A stretch of DNA of 64,000 nt from positions 10,734,664 to 10,798,663 of the forward strand of contig NC_051436.1 in the NCBI RefSeq assembly GCF_001649575.2, read 5' to 3'. This DNA is from Kryptolebias marmoratus (lineage: Eukaryota > Chordata > Actinopteri > Cyprinodontiformes > Rivulidae). Position 1 is the first letter of the stretch, and the number at the start of each line of letters is the position of its first letter. Shown piece by piece: positions 10,263 to 22,834 of this stretch. The notes under the pieces are model-generated. The model worked only from the letters and a program-made list of their open reading frames with translations. It searched no databases and was not told where the DNA came from. Both the position numbers and the translations under genes were made by a program.

Positions 10263-11518
10263 ATGAAACAACGGATCATGACCTTCGCCCAGAACCCCCG
10301 TCTTCAAAACATCCCAGCTACCCCGTTCAGGTTAAACGTGTACAAAAATGCGGACGGAAGGAAAAAAAAACCCTCAGATTTGAACAACTTTACCCACAAG
10401 TGCAAAAATAACCCAAATAATTTACAGCTGAAGAGATTTATCTGCAAAAAAAAAAAAAACAACATTTTGTGAGGATTCTCTTTAAAAATATAAACATTAT
10501 TGCTTCAGAAAGTGACCAAGCGTAAGGGAAAGGTAGCCTTTAAACCCCTTTAACACGGGTCTAGCTTTATCTTTGCTCTAGAAATGAATTTCGACGCGCT
10601 CGGGTTGCTTTTAGCGCCACACGCGGGAACTCCTGACAAGGAGGCGCCCGACACCATGCTTTCCCTTCAGGACGCAGAAGGTTTGGCTTCGTCGCACCGT
10701 CATCTTCGAAATGACTCAAAGTATCGACAAAACTAAAGCAAGGATTGGTTTTTTGGAAACATTCAGTTGCAGAAACCTTTTTAGGAGCTAAAAAAACTAA
10801 ACGACACCACTGTCAGGAAAAACAATTATTGTTAGTGCTCGGCCAAAAAAAAAACCTCAAAATGAAAACCTTGATTGCGAGCTACACATTCTTTTCGTCT
10901 ACGTTTCTCTTTCTACGAGGCGACTTCACCGCAGGTTTCACAGCTCGAAAGCCTGAAAGCCAAGCCAGCGCGTTTCTGTACAGTCACAGTATTTTCCACA
11001 GGTTCTGTGCTTTTAATACGAGAGATCTTTGATAGTGTTTTATAAAAATACAAGATTCATTCGGATAATTTGTTTTGGATAGGTTTTACACAAGTCGTTG
11101 TCAGAATTATTGTCCCAAAAACAAAAAACAAATAAAAAAAATCTGTGTTCAGTTTTAAAAACTGGAAATGTTCAGCTTGATTTTGTCCATAAAGTGAGAC
11201 ACGATCAGTACCGGAGCGGAACCGTGGAGAGTGGAGCCCGAGCTGCCTGCAGGCCAGGCCACCGTCGTACTAATACTGAGGTAAGCATGATTATTAATGT
11301 ACCAAAAATTACAGAGGCTGCAGGTAATAAAGTGTGGAGGGGGAGAAATGTAACGGCAAACACAGCGGCGATGTGGCTTTACTGCAGAGTCTGACAGCCA
11401 GCAACAAATACACACTTTCAGGAGTGATGATTAGAGAAACAAAAGGGGGAGAGAGAAAAAGAAAACCTAGTCGTGTGTCGGTGCCGTTGGCGATGCGTTG
11501 GGGGTTTGTGTGGAAACT
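10263..11518. other. Probable 3' UTR and downstream flank of trip6
   Basis: AT-rich sequence between the somatostatin gene and the trip6 stop codon. As trip6 is read on the minus strand, at least part of this is likely its 3' UTR. AATAAA on the minus strand occurs at several places, the nearest good ones towards 9480 and 9366. No coding frame is recognised. Confidence 0.35.
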
Positions 11519-14500
11519 TTAGCAGTCGGTGGAGATCTTGGCCGACAGGTCCTGGATGCGGCGAGCGCTGCAGCTCTTACACAGGATGTGGCCGTCCAGC
11601 GGGTAACAGCCTCGACCTTCGCCTTCGGATGACAGCAGGAGGCCGCATTCCTGGACGACACGGACATTCGGGTCACATTAGCTCAACGCGCTCAGGCAGA
11701 GTCGAGGGAAATAAATCCGGCTAATTACAGGCTCGTGGGTTTCACGCTTCAGGGCGTGAGGAAAATGACTTCATCTCGACCTGGTTCGAATGTTATTCAA
11801 CTTCAAATGTACAAAGACGCACAACTGATTCCACAGAGTCATTACTTTTTAAATGAAAAGCCAAAATGAAAAAGCTGCGTGTGAAAAACTAAGTCCGCCC
11901 CATGACCCAACAGGCTGTAGAACCTCCATCAGTACAAACGCTTTAGTTGTTTTCTGTCTGTCTGTTTTTCTCTAGGCTGAGGAAAGAGTTTTGTCCCATT
12001 CTTCTTTACAGCATTGCTTCAGTTCTTTGAGGTTCTGCTCAGCTCTCTTCAGGTTCAGGTTCTGGACTTTAACTGGACCGTTCCAGAACCTGGATCCTCT
12101 TCTCGTTGAGTCGTTCTGTTGTAGAGCAGCTGCTGTTTGTGGATCATTGTCCTGTTTTAGGACCCAGTTTGGTCCAAACTTCAGCTGTTGGACAGATGTC
12201 CTCACGTTTGACTCTAGAGTCCTTTGGTCTCCAGAGGAGTTCAGGGTCGACTCGGTGACTGCGAGGAGCCCAAACCATCAGCCCTCCACCACCGTGCCGA
12301 CAGCTGCTGTTTGGTTTTCTCCAGCCGTGCCGCTGTGCATTATGGGTAAACATGTCCACTCTGGTCCAGAGGACGTTGTTCCAGAAGTCTTCTGCTTCAT
12401 TCAGATGAAACTCAGTCGGGCAGCCATGTTGTTTTCAGAGAGACGAGGTTTTCTCCTGCAGTCCTTCCAGACGAGACAAACATGTTCCGTCTTCTTCTGA
12501 TTGTCCTGTCATGTCCTTTGACCTTTGACCTGCTAACTGAAGCCTGTAGAGTTTCTCTGGTCGTTGCACAGTCTGACCTCGGGGTGAATCTGCTGCGACC
12601 TCCACTCCCGGGCCGACAGGCGGCTGTTTGAAACGTGAAGAATCTTTCTCTCTGTTCGGAAATGACCTTTGACCCCTCCCAACAGCTGCTTCTCTCTGAG
12701 GTCATTGCTGATGTCTTTCCGCCCCGGCGTCGTGTTAACACACACACCTGTCCGCTCCGGAGCAGCGAAGCGATCAAACTGCTGCTGTTATGGAGGCGAT
12801 CAGTTCATCGATACGTCTGATCAGCAGCTCCTGACTGAAGCTGAGCCTCTGACCCCATCTTTGCCGCTTCCTCTGGATCTCAGTTTTTTTCACACACAGC
12901 TCTTCCCTTTTGGTTTCATTCTGTCGTGTTTTTGTACACTTAATGTTAGAATAAATTGTTTTTTATTGTCCTGACACAAAACACCCTACAAATGAGAGAG
13001 GGTGGACTTTCTTTCCTCGTGACTGTAACATCTCTTATTTTTATTTCGTACATTTCAAAAGGCTTTAAATTGTATTTTTGTCGTTGTGAAGTTTTGAAAA
13101 CAAAACAGCCGACTCACCTCACAAACGTAACAGTTGACGTGAAAACTGCGGTCTAGAGCTACAATCCTGACGGTCTCCTCCTGCCCCGGTTCGGGCATGA
13201 TGGGCTCGCTGCATACCGAGCAGCGAGGCGCGTACTTCCTGTCAGGGACGAGCAGCAGACCTCAAAGTTAGTGGAAGTTAGTGGCAAACCTGCTGCCTGG
13301 TGTGTGTGTGTGTGTACCGGTGAAAGTCCTCTATGCAGTGTATCTGAGACGTGGCGTCCACAGTGAAGGGCACGCCGTCCAGGCAGCAGTTGCAGACCAC
13401 ACAGGTGAAACAGCGAGGATGGTAGGCCTTCCCCATGGCCCGCAGGATCCGGTCCAAGATGGGCTTTGAGCACTTTGAACAGCGCTCTAACGTACTCTAA
13501 AAAACAAACAAACAAACAAGCGTGATTGTATCGAGCCTGGGAAACCGTGAAGAAACTCGAGACGTTCTGTCGTGTTTCGGCCGCTTACAATGTAACAACT
13601 CTCGCAGTAACTGTTCTTCTCCAGAGCGTAGAAGGGCTGCCCCCGGAGACGCGCGTGGCACGTGATGCACGTGAAGCACTCCACGTGGAACACCTGCTCC
13701 ATCGCGATGCAGCCGCTGCCGTCACCGACGACGTTATCACCGCAGCGAGCGCAGCGACCTGAGCGCAGACGTGTCAGTGTAAAATATATCTATCTATAAA
13801 AGACAAATCCACAGCTGCTTATTTTACGGCTCCATGTGAGGCTGCTGTACCAAAATAGTCCTCTGCCGGCGGGTGGTTCATGTCATATACCAGCTTCTTG
13901 GTGAGCCGATCCAGCTCCTCCTCAGGCCTCGTCGCTGCTGCCCCCTGCTGGAAGAAAGACTGAACTTGTTGGAAACAGCAGAAAATAAGATAAAACACTT
14001 ATTTCCTGACACCTCCTAGTAATACGTTCTGACTGGCAGCAGATATACCTTGCTGGACTGATAAGAAGGCGTCTGCACAGACCCCGTCTGAGTTTTTTCC
14101 ATCCCCCTCTTTGGAACCTGGTTACCCCGTCCTCCCGCCGCCAGACTGCCGCCCATGTACCCCGCCTCGGAGCGCATCTCCTGAACCTGGGAGCTGGGGT
14201 GCGACGGGTACCAGCCCTGCGGACCGGCCTGAGCCTGGGCCGGGGGTCGTGACACGTGCTGGCGGGGAGGGGGAGGGGTGTAGGCCTGCTCCGCCTGCCG
14301 GCCGCTCTGAGAGTAGGTGACGGGCTGCGCCGTCTTGACCTGAACGCTAAACCGGGGCCCGGTGGGGGTCGAGGCGGTGGTGTAGGAGGCCGGCACGGGC
14401 TGGGGGTAGGGCTTCGGGCTGGAAGAGGAGTAGTAGTCCTGCTGGTGGGGGTACTGGGGGCTCTGGTGCTCGCCGGGGTACGGCGAGACTGGGTGGTACT

Positions 14501-17500
14501 GGCTGTGGGCGTGGGAGTTGTAGCCGACGGCCGCCCGGCCCTGAGGGGGGGCTGCACTCTGGTGTTTGTAATGATCCCCTGAGATGTATTTGTTGTAAGG
14601 CACGTTGTCGTAGAGCTGCGAGGAAAACAGAAACAAAGTCCGACTTCAAAACCGATCCGTTTCCCAAACTCTCCATCCTTTTAACTGTGAATTCTTTCGG
14701 TCCAACCTGAGTGCTGGAGTCCTGCGGGTGGCTGTCCAGATCGGCCAACATACTCGTGAGGGAGTCGATGTCAGCGTCAATCTTGGAGTGGTAGCTGGCA
14801 GGCTTCTCAGGACCGCGGTGCTGACAAAACAACAGCAACACGAGATGTAATCAGGTCACAGGGTTCACTCTTTTAGGGTTTTTTCTTACTTCTAAAGCAG
14901 CCTGAAAACATTTAGTCAGAGTTTAAGCCTAAATGCTTTAACTAAATATACCAGCGATGCTTGAAAATGTCTCCGATTTGAACTTTAATAAACAGAAATT
15001 CAAAGTAAAAGCAGTTTTTCCAACTTGATCAATACCTAAACATGAGGCACCGGTTAAGTGTAATAATATCATGAATACAGCAATAAAGATGTACTAGTTT
15101 ATAGCATTTCAACCTGAAACATTTAGATAAAAATGTAGTATTTTATTATCAGAAAACGTAATAAAAATTTAACACTGCATCATTTAACCTCACACTGAAA
15201 CGTTTGACCACTCACAAAAAAAGTTAAAGTGACCTAAACTAAATATCTGCAGTTTCCTGTTATTGACAATTATATATAAACCGATTAAATAATCAGTAAT
15301 TGTTTGAGACACGTTTTTTTGTCTACTGATAAAAATCATTGGGAATAAACATAAAACTTAAAGAAATGTGTTGGTTTTCTTTTAAATAATAAACTTTCTC
15401 TCTTAACTGAATTCCACGTTCATTTTTGAGATTTTAAATTTGAACCAGATGAACGTCATTGATATTATGCGTTCAGTAGAAATGCTGTTAAAATAGCGAT
15501 AAACGTGCTTCAGGCAGGAAGTCTGAAGCTCCGTTTTCATGGATTGAATTTGAAATAAGCATTTGAAACGTGTCCACCCACCACCAGCTCGTAGCCGTCC
15601 ACGTGAGGACTCCAGCTGCGATCCTCGTTGGGGCCGTGGGGAGGAGAGTAATAATGATCGCCTGATGGATGATGAACGGGCCCGCCTGCTTGACAAACAC
15701 ACACTGTAAACATTTGTCCGAAGACTCGCCGCGGAACGAGTTTTTTAAAAAAAAACACGACACTGGAGGCAGGGGTGGAAATTAACACCCGCCACCGGCC
15801 AAATGCGGGTAAATATTTGAAGTGGCGGGTGAATTTGATCAACACACACGCCACTGTGGCGGGTTGGCAATTTGAACAGAAAAGGTGTTATTTGTCCTCT
15901 TGACATATAGGAGGCAGCAATGTGCTCGAGTTGCTGCTGTTACGTCGAGCCGCGTTCTCCCATCAGATACGGTTCCCCTGCGTCTCCGCGCGTTCATGTT
16001 CAACGCTCGTAACCGCCGCGCTGTGCTCGCGCTGCAAGGGAACTACGGAGACCGTGAAAGGTCAAACAACTTGTTTTGGCGAAGTTAACCCACTGTTCTG
16101 CTAGCGTGATAGATAGACAGACAGACTCTGTTATGCACAATATAGACAACGTGTGGACAAAAACAATTAATAATTAAAATAAATAATGACTTATCTATTA
16201 ACAGAATTGTTTGGGCAAATATTTCTCATTAAAAAAACAAAAAAACATCATTCTTTTAGGAATTAAATGTGCTAATAATAACATAATACAGAGGAATAAA
16301 CACAGTTAAGGAGTAGTTGGTAAATTATTTTTGTCCCATGTTTTGGAGGGGGAACAGATTATTTCAGACGGCTGAAATATTTGGTTCCCCCTGGTAACTT
16401 TTGCAATTTGCAGTTGCACCACAACTGCTTCCACCCACCTCCATCATCATCATCATATGAAATAACTTTTTGTCACAACATAAAATAGTGGCTGGTAAAA
16501 TATTTGAGTGGCTGGTAAATTTTTTTAATCTCCACCCCTGACTGGAGGGCAAACTGTTCAAACGACAGCGTTATGTCGACACATGACGGGAAACTGACTC
16601 TCAGGGGAGTCTTTAGAAACTTTCTCAGCCTGGCACAAAGAGTTTGCTCCGATTTCTTTAGCTGAACTTATATATAAAAAGAAACGTCAAAGATTACAGT
16701 TTGACAGAAAGAAAATGGGATTTCCTGACATTTCCTACAGAGCTACGATATGAACTACAGGATGATGCAGCTCTCGAGTCTTGTGTCAAATTATTTCTGG
16801 TTTCTTAAAGACCTAACGTTGAGATGATGTTCGTCAGCTGCAGGTTTTTAGACATAATGTCATGGTCGGATACAAGGACTGGACAACAAATGGGTGAAAC
16901 CTTTGAAAAACTGGACTACTACTGATCAAATCCAAGTTAAAAGACTACTAGAAAGTCTGGCTGCTGGGAGTCGAAACATAAAGAGTTTTAGGAGGGGTCT
17001 GAAGCTTTAATACAACCTCAGGAAGGGACAGCTTACAAGCAGCACAGAGAACAGGAAGTTGTGACTCATGAGCTGATATTTCAAACAACTGACAGCAGAG
17101 AATATTATACATTTAGGAAACTGCGTAATACTTTCTTCTTCCAGCTGTTTGTCGCAGGTTAAAAACATCGACACAACATATCGACCGCACAGTTCCCAGT
17201 TTCACTTCCTGCTCAGATCAACCACACTTCCTTATGTGACAAACAGTTCCTCTTTTTCATAGTTACACACAAAGAAGGAGTGAAATTAGAGTTATTTAGG
17301 ATGCTTAGAAGATGTTACAGCATCTAAAGTTTCCCCCTCGGCTCTGTCACCTGTGGGTCCAGCTGCCATGTATCTGTTGCTCATCCCTCCTCCTCCGTTC
17401 TGATCATACGGGCCGTACTTCGGTCTGAAATCAGGCGCGCCCTTCTTGTTGGGGGCCTGGTAGATCGCCGCCCCAGCCGAGTGGGACATCTGGGGGACGG

Positions 17501-17552
17501 CTTGTTCGGGGCTGTCCAGAGTTCTTGGCGGCAGCCAGGTGGGGCCGGACAT
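11519..17552 (-). CDS. trip6: TRIP6, zyxin-family LIM protein
   Basis: Nine coding exons on the minus strand: 17552-17351, 15685-15582 (or 15585), 14820-14707, 14615-14049, 13947-13851, 13758-13589, 13496-13318, 13238-13118 and 11650-11519, about 561 residues in one consistent frame. The N-terminus [10 protein letters not shown] matches human TRIP6. A proline/tyrosine/glutamine-rich region follows, with the [15 protein letters not shown] motif of the family. Then come [16 protein letters not shown] and three LIM domains: CARC...HVEC..CITC, CSKC...HPRC..CVVC and CSVC...HVNC..CEEC. The end STDC keeps the PDZ-binding type tail of TRIP6 (TTDC). TRIP6 is an adaptor at focal adhesions that also shuttles to the nucleus. 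The [17 protein letters not shown] block and tail favour trip6 over lpp. An hAT element sits in intron 1. Confidence 0.95.
15770..16540. mobile_element. hAT-type element with perfect 8-bp target duplication, in trip6 intron 1
   Basis: The ends are CAGGGGTGGAAATTAAC and, inverted, TAATCTCCACCCCTG. ACTGGAGG flanks both sides exactly (15762-15769 and 16541-16548). The element is 771 bp, too short for an hAT transposase, so it is non-autonomous. The perfect target duplication suggests a fairly recent insertion. Its ends differ from the CCAATCCTGG hairpin family. Confidence 0.85.
16549..17280. other. trip6 intron 1 remainder
   Basis: No gene, exon or structured repeat recognised between the hAT element and the first coding exon. 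Confidence 0.4.
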
Positions 17553-18124
17553 GTCAGGCTTCTGGGATCAGACAAAACGTACGTGTTAACAGCAACAAGT
17601 CCACCACCGCCACTTCCTGCTCAAACACAGCTGTGGTAACCGTTGGAAACTGTGGGATGCTCCGGAGTCGGTTTCCTATGGCAACAGAAGGACACACGTG
17701 TTGAACAATGGGGGCTCAGAGTCGAGGAGGAAGAAAAAAAATAAAATAAAAAAAAAAGTGAGCAGCGATTCCGACGCTCGGGGGGGTTTCCAGCGCGCTC
17801 CCAAACATGTGCGAGTGTGTGTGTTTTCACACACGGACACGCAAACAGGTGCTTCTCCACCACAATAGTTATTGTGTGGAGTGTTTACCCACCCAGAGCA
17901 GACAGTTCCAAACGAAGCTGGGACCAAAATGGAGCAGGAAACGTTGAGCGATGATATTTATCTGCGTACATGCAAACACCTGGCTCGTAACAATATATTA
18001 CAGCGGATAAATAACACGACGGCTGCCGCGTCCAAGTGCTGACTCGGACCTGAGAGATGTCAGGATTCCACCAATATATAAGAGAAACAATTAACATGAA
18101 ACAAGTTAATGCATTTTATAGATC

Positions 18125-18434
18125 TACCGTATTTTCCGGACTATAAGGAGCACTTAAAAGTCTTCAGTTTTCCCCAAAAAACGACAGTGCACCTTATAAT
18201 CCGGAGCGCCTTATATATGCAAGAAGTCGTGATGTTTTAGTACGACTTTGGTTAAACTACAAAGCTGCACCGCTCGCAGCATTAAGGCTCAGTTAGAGTC
18301 GTGCACAGCGCTCTGGAGGCGTTTATACTTGACGCTTACGTCGGTGCAGTATTCTCCGAAAAGAAGGGACTGTTTTGTTTTTCACTTAATGCGCCTTATA
18401 GTCCGGTGCACCCTATAGTGAGGAAGATACGGTA
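18125..18434. mobile_element. TA-flanked MITE with TACCGTATTTTCC ends
   Basis: Begins TACCGTATTTTCCGGACTAT and ends with the inverse of TACCGTATCTTCC. Inside, further inverted pieces (CTTATAATCCGGAG, CTTATAGTCCGGTGCACC) repeat the same CCGGACTATAAG motif. The terminal TA points to a Tc1/mariner-type non-autonomous element. It lies in the inferred first, non-coding intron of trip6. Confidence 0.65.
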
Positions 18435-20350
18435 CATAAGAAGGAAGCAGGAACGCGTAAATCAGGAGGCTGGAAACTGGATGGGTTTCAGCTTGACTGA
18501 CAACCTAAAACAACCTTTTCTGCTAGTCAGTGAACGCACCATGACTCGGTATCCAACCGGGCTGGTGGCGACAACTAGTCTGCAAACAGCATTCAAGAGG
18601 AAATCTACAAAATGTTTCGAAACATTTGCGGAGTTGGGGGTTCAGTTTCCTCGTATGAGCCGCAGAGGCTCGCGGTCTTGTCGCTTGAGTTTTGAACATA
18701 TTCAAAAAAATTTGGATAGCAAATTCTCTCTCAAAATAGGCCCAGAGTTGTGGTGCCTGCACAGCTCTCCTATGACAGGAACCATCTGAAGCTACAGCCC
18801 TGAATGCCTGAAACCACACAGAGGATAAATAATAAGAAACAAAAGTATGACTAAAAAGATACTTCATACTCCTGTTAGTAAACTGAGTAATCACAACCCA
18901 AAGCATTCATCCCCTGACACAACAACCCTGAACACTGGTGTCTGGAGTTGGAGCGCAGACGAGGTTTTCACAAAGGGCTCACCTGTGAGCTTGACCTCGA
19001 AATCAATAGGAATCATCCCCGACCAGCCAAAAGTGGTCGAGGCGGGTCAGAGCCGTGCAGAGCTCGGAAATCAGAACCGACCGACAAAACTATGACAGGT
19101 GCTTTTCTGCAACCTCAACGGCAAAATAAAGTTTTCTTTCTGATTGCGGGCATGTTTCATAACCGAGCGGCTGCTTAAACAAATGCTGCTCATAAAAAGG
19201 AGGCTGTCGGCACCATAAACTGAAGTCAAAGTGACTAAATCACAAACCTGAACACGACTTCACGTTTGGGGAAGCTCTCGTATTCGTCGAAACATCTGTC
19301 AGGACAGTTCTGAACTAAGAATAGCAGCGGATTTATTGTGCAACTGACATGAGCCCCAGACAGACTGAAGTACGGGGAGCGAGGCATGTGAAGTCAAAGA
19401 GAATCGGCCGTCTGCGCGCGGGAATTAATAACCCACTCACGCTGATTGGACGTGGGTTGTGTCATCATCCTCGGGGCTAAGAGGATTAAGATGACAGACG
19501 AGAGGCTGATGTGGCTGCGCGTTTTCACCGTGACGCTTCGCTGCTTTTACACTTCCTGTCTGCGGCAGGGGCAGCGGTCAACGTCAAACCCAGCCGGGTC
19601 GGGGATGTCCTCAGGAGGACAAGGGCGTCCAGCGCCCACCCCGATTCCACCAAGCCCACCGGCTGGATCCGGATGAGCAGGCCGGCCTGAGAAATTAATC
19701 TCTGCTGGTTTCATCTCCTCACGCCCCGAGGCCAACCGCGGGTTTCCACGCCGCCGGCATGACGCCGTTTATCTTCCAGATCAGCCGCAACTCGTGCCGA
19801 GCCCTGGAGCGGCTGGCGCTGACGGCGAGCAGGAACACACAATGAAAATACAGCAGAATAAGAGAAAACTGGAAGACAGCGGCCACTCTGAGGTTTCCAC
19901 TTTGTTCCTTAATAATCAACAGATCATGTGACTGATTCTGCGTGTGTTAGCAAAATATCTCACAAACTACTGGACAGGCCTAGAAAGCGATCACTGGACG
20001 CCCGTCTACAGCTCACTGACCTCAGCAGACGCAGAAATGGTCACGCTTTAGGGAATTTTACAGATACAGAGCTGAAAACCGTGGCGTGGTAGTAGCCGAG
20101 AGTCATCCCCGACACGTACTCTGAGCGCTAACAAGCTCTTTGTTTAAACATTCAAGGCAGCAGATATGCTGCCTTGAATTGTTTTTTTCCCCCTATGTTT
20201 GAGCCACTTTAATGCTTTTATTTTGAAGGCAAATAGCTAACGGTGGTCTAAATCTATCAGCAATGTGGGCTATCTGGTACAAATAAAATAAAAACAACTT
20301 ATCTGACGTGCCGTGACAAACACTTGGAGATGAATTCAGGAGTTTCCTAC
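18435..20350. other. Upstream intron of trip6 (inferred), no gene
   Basis: Open frames such as 18301-18789 have no family resemblance. A family B repeat lies at 19945-20160. Otherwise I see nothing. Confidence 0.35.
19945..20160 (+). repeat. Interspersed repeat, family B (TTAGCAAAATATCTCA type)
   Basis: Contains TTAGCAAAATATCTCACAAA, a GATCACTGGACG block, and GTGGTAGTAGCCGAGAGTCA. The same ordered blocks recur near 23530, 23825, 35085 (inverted), 43040-43560 (inverted, tandem) and 53615. Confidence 0.7.
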
Positions 20351-20398
20351 CTTTTCACAGAGTCAGTGAGCTCACAGTCCCCTGCCCTTGGGTCTCAT
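20351..20398 (-). other. Candidate trip6 5' UTR exon carrying a short uORF
   Basis: On the minus strand, CCTGTGTGCAG|ATGAGACC is a good acceptor and GAAAAG|GTAGGA a good donor, defining a 48-bp exon. It opens with ATG, then seven sense codons, then TGA. Such an upstream frame would lower trip6 translation if the exon is used. This rests on splice-site appearance only. Confidence 0.3.
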
Positions 20399-20639
20399 CT
20401 GCACACAGGGAACAAAATAAAAGGTTTACAACAAGAAGCAAACTAAGAAAAACCACCCGGGACATTCAGCAGGGTTGTGTCATAAAACGGGACAGGGAAA
20501 CAAACCGGACAGCAGTTTGTCCAAAATTACAGCCTGAATCCGTCCGTGAGACACATATGAGACAAATATGACACTTAAGGGACAAACTAACCCATAATGA
20601 AGGGAAAGCAGCCGTGATTAACTTTAATTACAGGCGTGT

Positions 20640-21015
20640 TTTTAGTTGTTTGCTAGCTTGTTGTGAAGTCGAGCGGCGCTCGTCGCGGCGGGGGAGCTTT
20701 TTTCGGCACAACACCGGGGCTAACTTTCGACACACGACACGACAAGGAGGAAGCGGTGAACCGACACCTACCACCCGAACCGAGCCGCGCAAACCCGACC
20801 TACTCGTCCATTTAGACGCCCGTGCGCCCGTGAAAAAGTCGTCCCGAAGACGCGCCGCTTCCCGCCGGAGCGTCGTTCACCTACTTCCGTCGCGGGTCCT
20901 GAAGGCCTCACTGGCGGCGAGGCGGCGGCGGGTCCGCGCGCTGCTTCTCCCAGCGTGTGACGTAGCTGCGCGCGCATGCCCGGGGCGCGTGCAGGAGAGG
21001 GGGGCGTTTGGAAGT
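20640..21015 (-). promoter_or_regulatory. GC-rich, CpG-dense candidate promoter of trip6
   Basis: This is the most CpG-dense block upstream of trip6, with clustered CGCG, GCGCGC and CCGGGGCGCG. It contrasts with AT-rich flanks and lies about 3 kb upstream of the first coding exon, as expected for a CpG-type promoter. No TATA box is seen. Confidence 0.4.
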
Positions 21016-21128
21016 TCGGAGGGGAGTGTCAGAAAAAAAGGGAAAGTTTTCTTTATCTATATAAACATTACTTCAAAAATGCATTCTGTATCACATTTAT
21101 ACTCTTATCTGCATTTTAGAAGGAACGT

Positions 21129-21812
21129 CTATCCATCCATCCATCCATCCATCCATCCATCCATCCATCCATCCATCCATCCATCATCCGTCCATCCATC
21201 CATTCATCCAAACATCCATTCATCCATCCATCCATCCATCATCCATCCATCCATCCATCCATCCATCCATCCATCCATCATCCATCCATGCATTCTTCCA
21301 TCCATCCATCATCCATCATCCATCCATGCATCCATCCATCCATCCATCCATCCATCCATCCATCCATCCATCCATCCATTCATCCAAACATCCATCCATC
21401 CATCCATCCATCCATCCATCCATCATCCATCCATGCATTCTTCCATCCATCCATCCACCCATCCATTCATCCAAACATCCATCCATTCATCCATCATCCA
21501 TCCAAACATCCATCCATTCATCCATCCATCCATCATCCATCCAAACATCCATCCATCATCCATCCAAACATCCATCCATCATCCATCCATCCATCCATCA
21601 TCCGTCCAAACATCCATCCATTCATCCAAACATCCATCCATCCATTCATCCATCCATCCATCCATCATCCATCCAAACATCCATCCATTCATCCAAACAT
21701 CCATCCATCCATCCATCCATCCATCCATCCATCTATCATCCATCCATCCATTCATCCATCCATCCATCTATCCATCCATTCATCCATCTATCTATCCATC
21801 CATCCATCCATC
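21129..21812. repeat. (ATCC)n satellite, about 0.68 kb
   Basis: Almost unbroken CCAT tetranucleotides with recurrent TCATCCATC, CATTCATCC and CCAAACATCC variants. The long frames reading IHPSIHPS or the reverse WMDGWM are products of this repeat, not genes. It abuts a Rex3-like LINE fragment, whose 3' ends often carry such tails. Confidence 0.95.
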
Positions 21813-22330
21813 AGCTCCCTCTTCACCACGACGGACCGGTACAGAGTACACAATACTGCAGAAGCTGCACCGGTCCGCCTGTCGATCTCGTGCTCCATTC
21901 TTCCCTCACTCTGAGATACTTAAACTCCTCTCCTTGAGGCAGCACCTCACTCCCAACCTGAAGAGAGCAGCCCGCCCTTTAACGAATGAGGACCATGGCC
22001 TCAGATTTGGAGGAGCTGATCTTTGTCCCAGCTGCTCTAGTGAGAGCTGGGGTTTAGGACATGATGACACCAACAGAACCTCATCATCTGCAAACAGCAG
22101 AGACAGAATCCTGAGGCTACCTAACCAGACCCCCTCCACCCCCTGGCTGCACCGAAAAGTTCTGTCCATAAAAGTCTTAAACAGAATCAGTGACATCGGG
22201 CAGCCTTGGCAAAGTCCAACTCTCCGCCTGAAGAGGTCCAACTTACCTTCCAATCAGACTCTCGCACTGTTTGTACAGAGACTGGATGGCCCGTAACAGC
22301 AGACCCCCAATCCCATACACACAGAGCACC
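21813..22330 (-). mobile_element. Rex3/RTE-like LINE fragment, copy 1
   Basis: The minus strand encodes [18 protein letters not shown], then [18 protein letters not shown]: the QGC and FADD motifs of an RTE-type reverse transcriptase, as in fish Rex3. Frame breaks follow (the region after FADD is shifted and shortened). It continues into the adjoining (ATCC)n array at its 3' side. Confidence 0.8.
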
Positions 22331-22555
22331 CCCTTACAGAGTACCCTGGAGAACAAGGTCAAATGTTTTCAAGTCCACAAAACACATGTAGACTTGTTGG
22401 ACAAACTGGACCCCTCGAGGACCCTAGAGAGGGTACAAGCGGAGCTAATGAATGGATGGAGAAAGCCACAAGCAGCACTCCAGCCGGGCAGTTAACACCA
22501 CGACCTCGATGCTAAAACAGCCCCTGAGTCTCTAGGAGGTGAAAGGGCTGGACAG

Positions 22556-22834
22556 GGCAAAAATGGCTTCAAAATGGCCGACATCCATGAGTAAAACAAT
22601 ACAAAAGAACAACAACGTGTGATTTGTTATCTGAGAAAAGATTGAATTTATTGTTAAAAAGAAGATCAGAGAATGATGTCCTCGAGTAAAAGATGTAATT
22701 TCCTGTTCAGGGTCGACGGGGCTAAAGAAATGGCAGAATGTTGAGACGTAGATGTTTTTAGGACCAGACTATGATCAAACATTTGCGCTTTGGTGCAGAT
22801 CATATGTTTGATGTTAGAATTACAACAATTTTGT
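22556..22834. repeat. Unclassified repeat shared with 26519-26804
   Basis: Contains AATGGCTTCAAAATGGCCGA, AAAGATTGAATTTATTG and CTCGAGTAAAAGATGT, nearly identical in order and sequence to 26519-26804. It follows the Rex3-like fragment in both places, so the two parts were either copied together or form one composite repeat. Confidence 0.75.

Noticed and set aside
13922..14582. Long frames in other registers over the trip6 proline-rich exon (both strands)
   Set aside because: They are shadows of the GC-rich exon 14049-14615; only one frame joins neighbouring exons with matching phases and family motifs.
14707..17552. Assignment of the LIM gene to lpp
   Set aside because: The SST-LPP linkage in human made lpp attractive, but MSGPTWLPP at the start, [18 protein letters not shown] in LIM3 and the STDC end match TRIP6 better.
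18301..18906. Plus and minus frames of 127-162 residues
   Set aside because: They begin inside a MITE and share no recognisable motif; no exon boundaries fit.
21129..21812. CRISPR-like or structured array
   Set aside because: The units are simple tetranucleotides without spacers, in a eukaryotic genome.
20614..22296. 560-residue open frame (and overlapping 200-residue frames) rich in Ile-His-Pro-Ser
   Set aside because: It is the translation of the (ATCC)n satellite running into LINE sequence; tetranucleotide repeats stay open in several frames at once.
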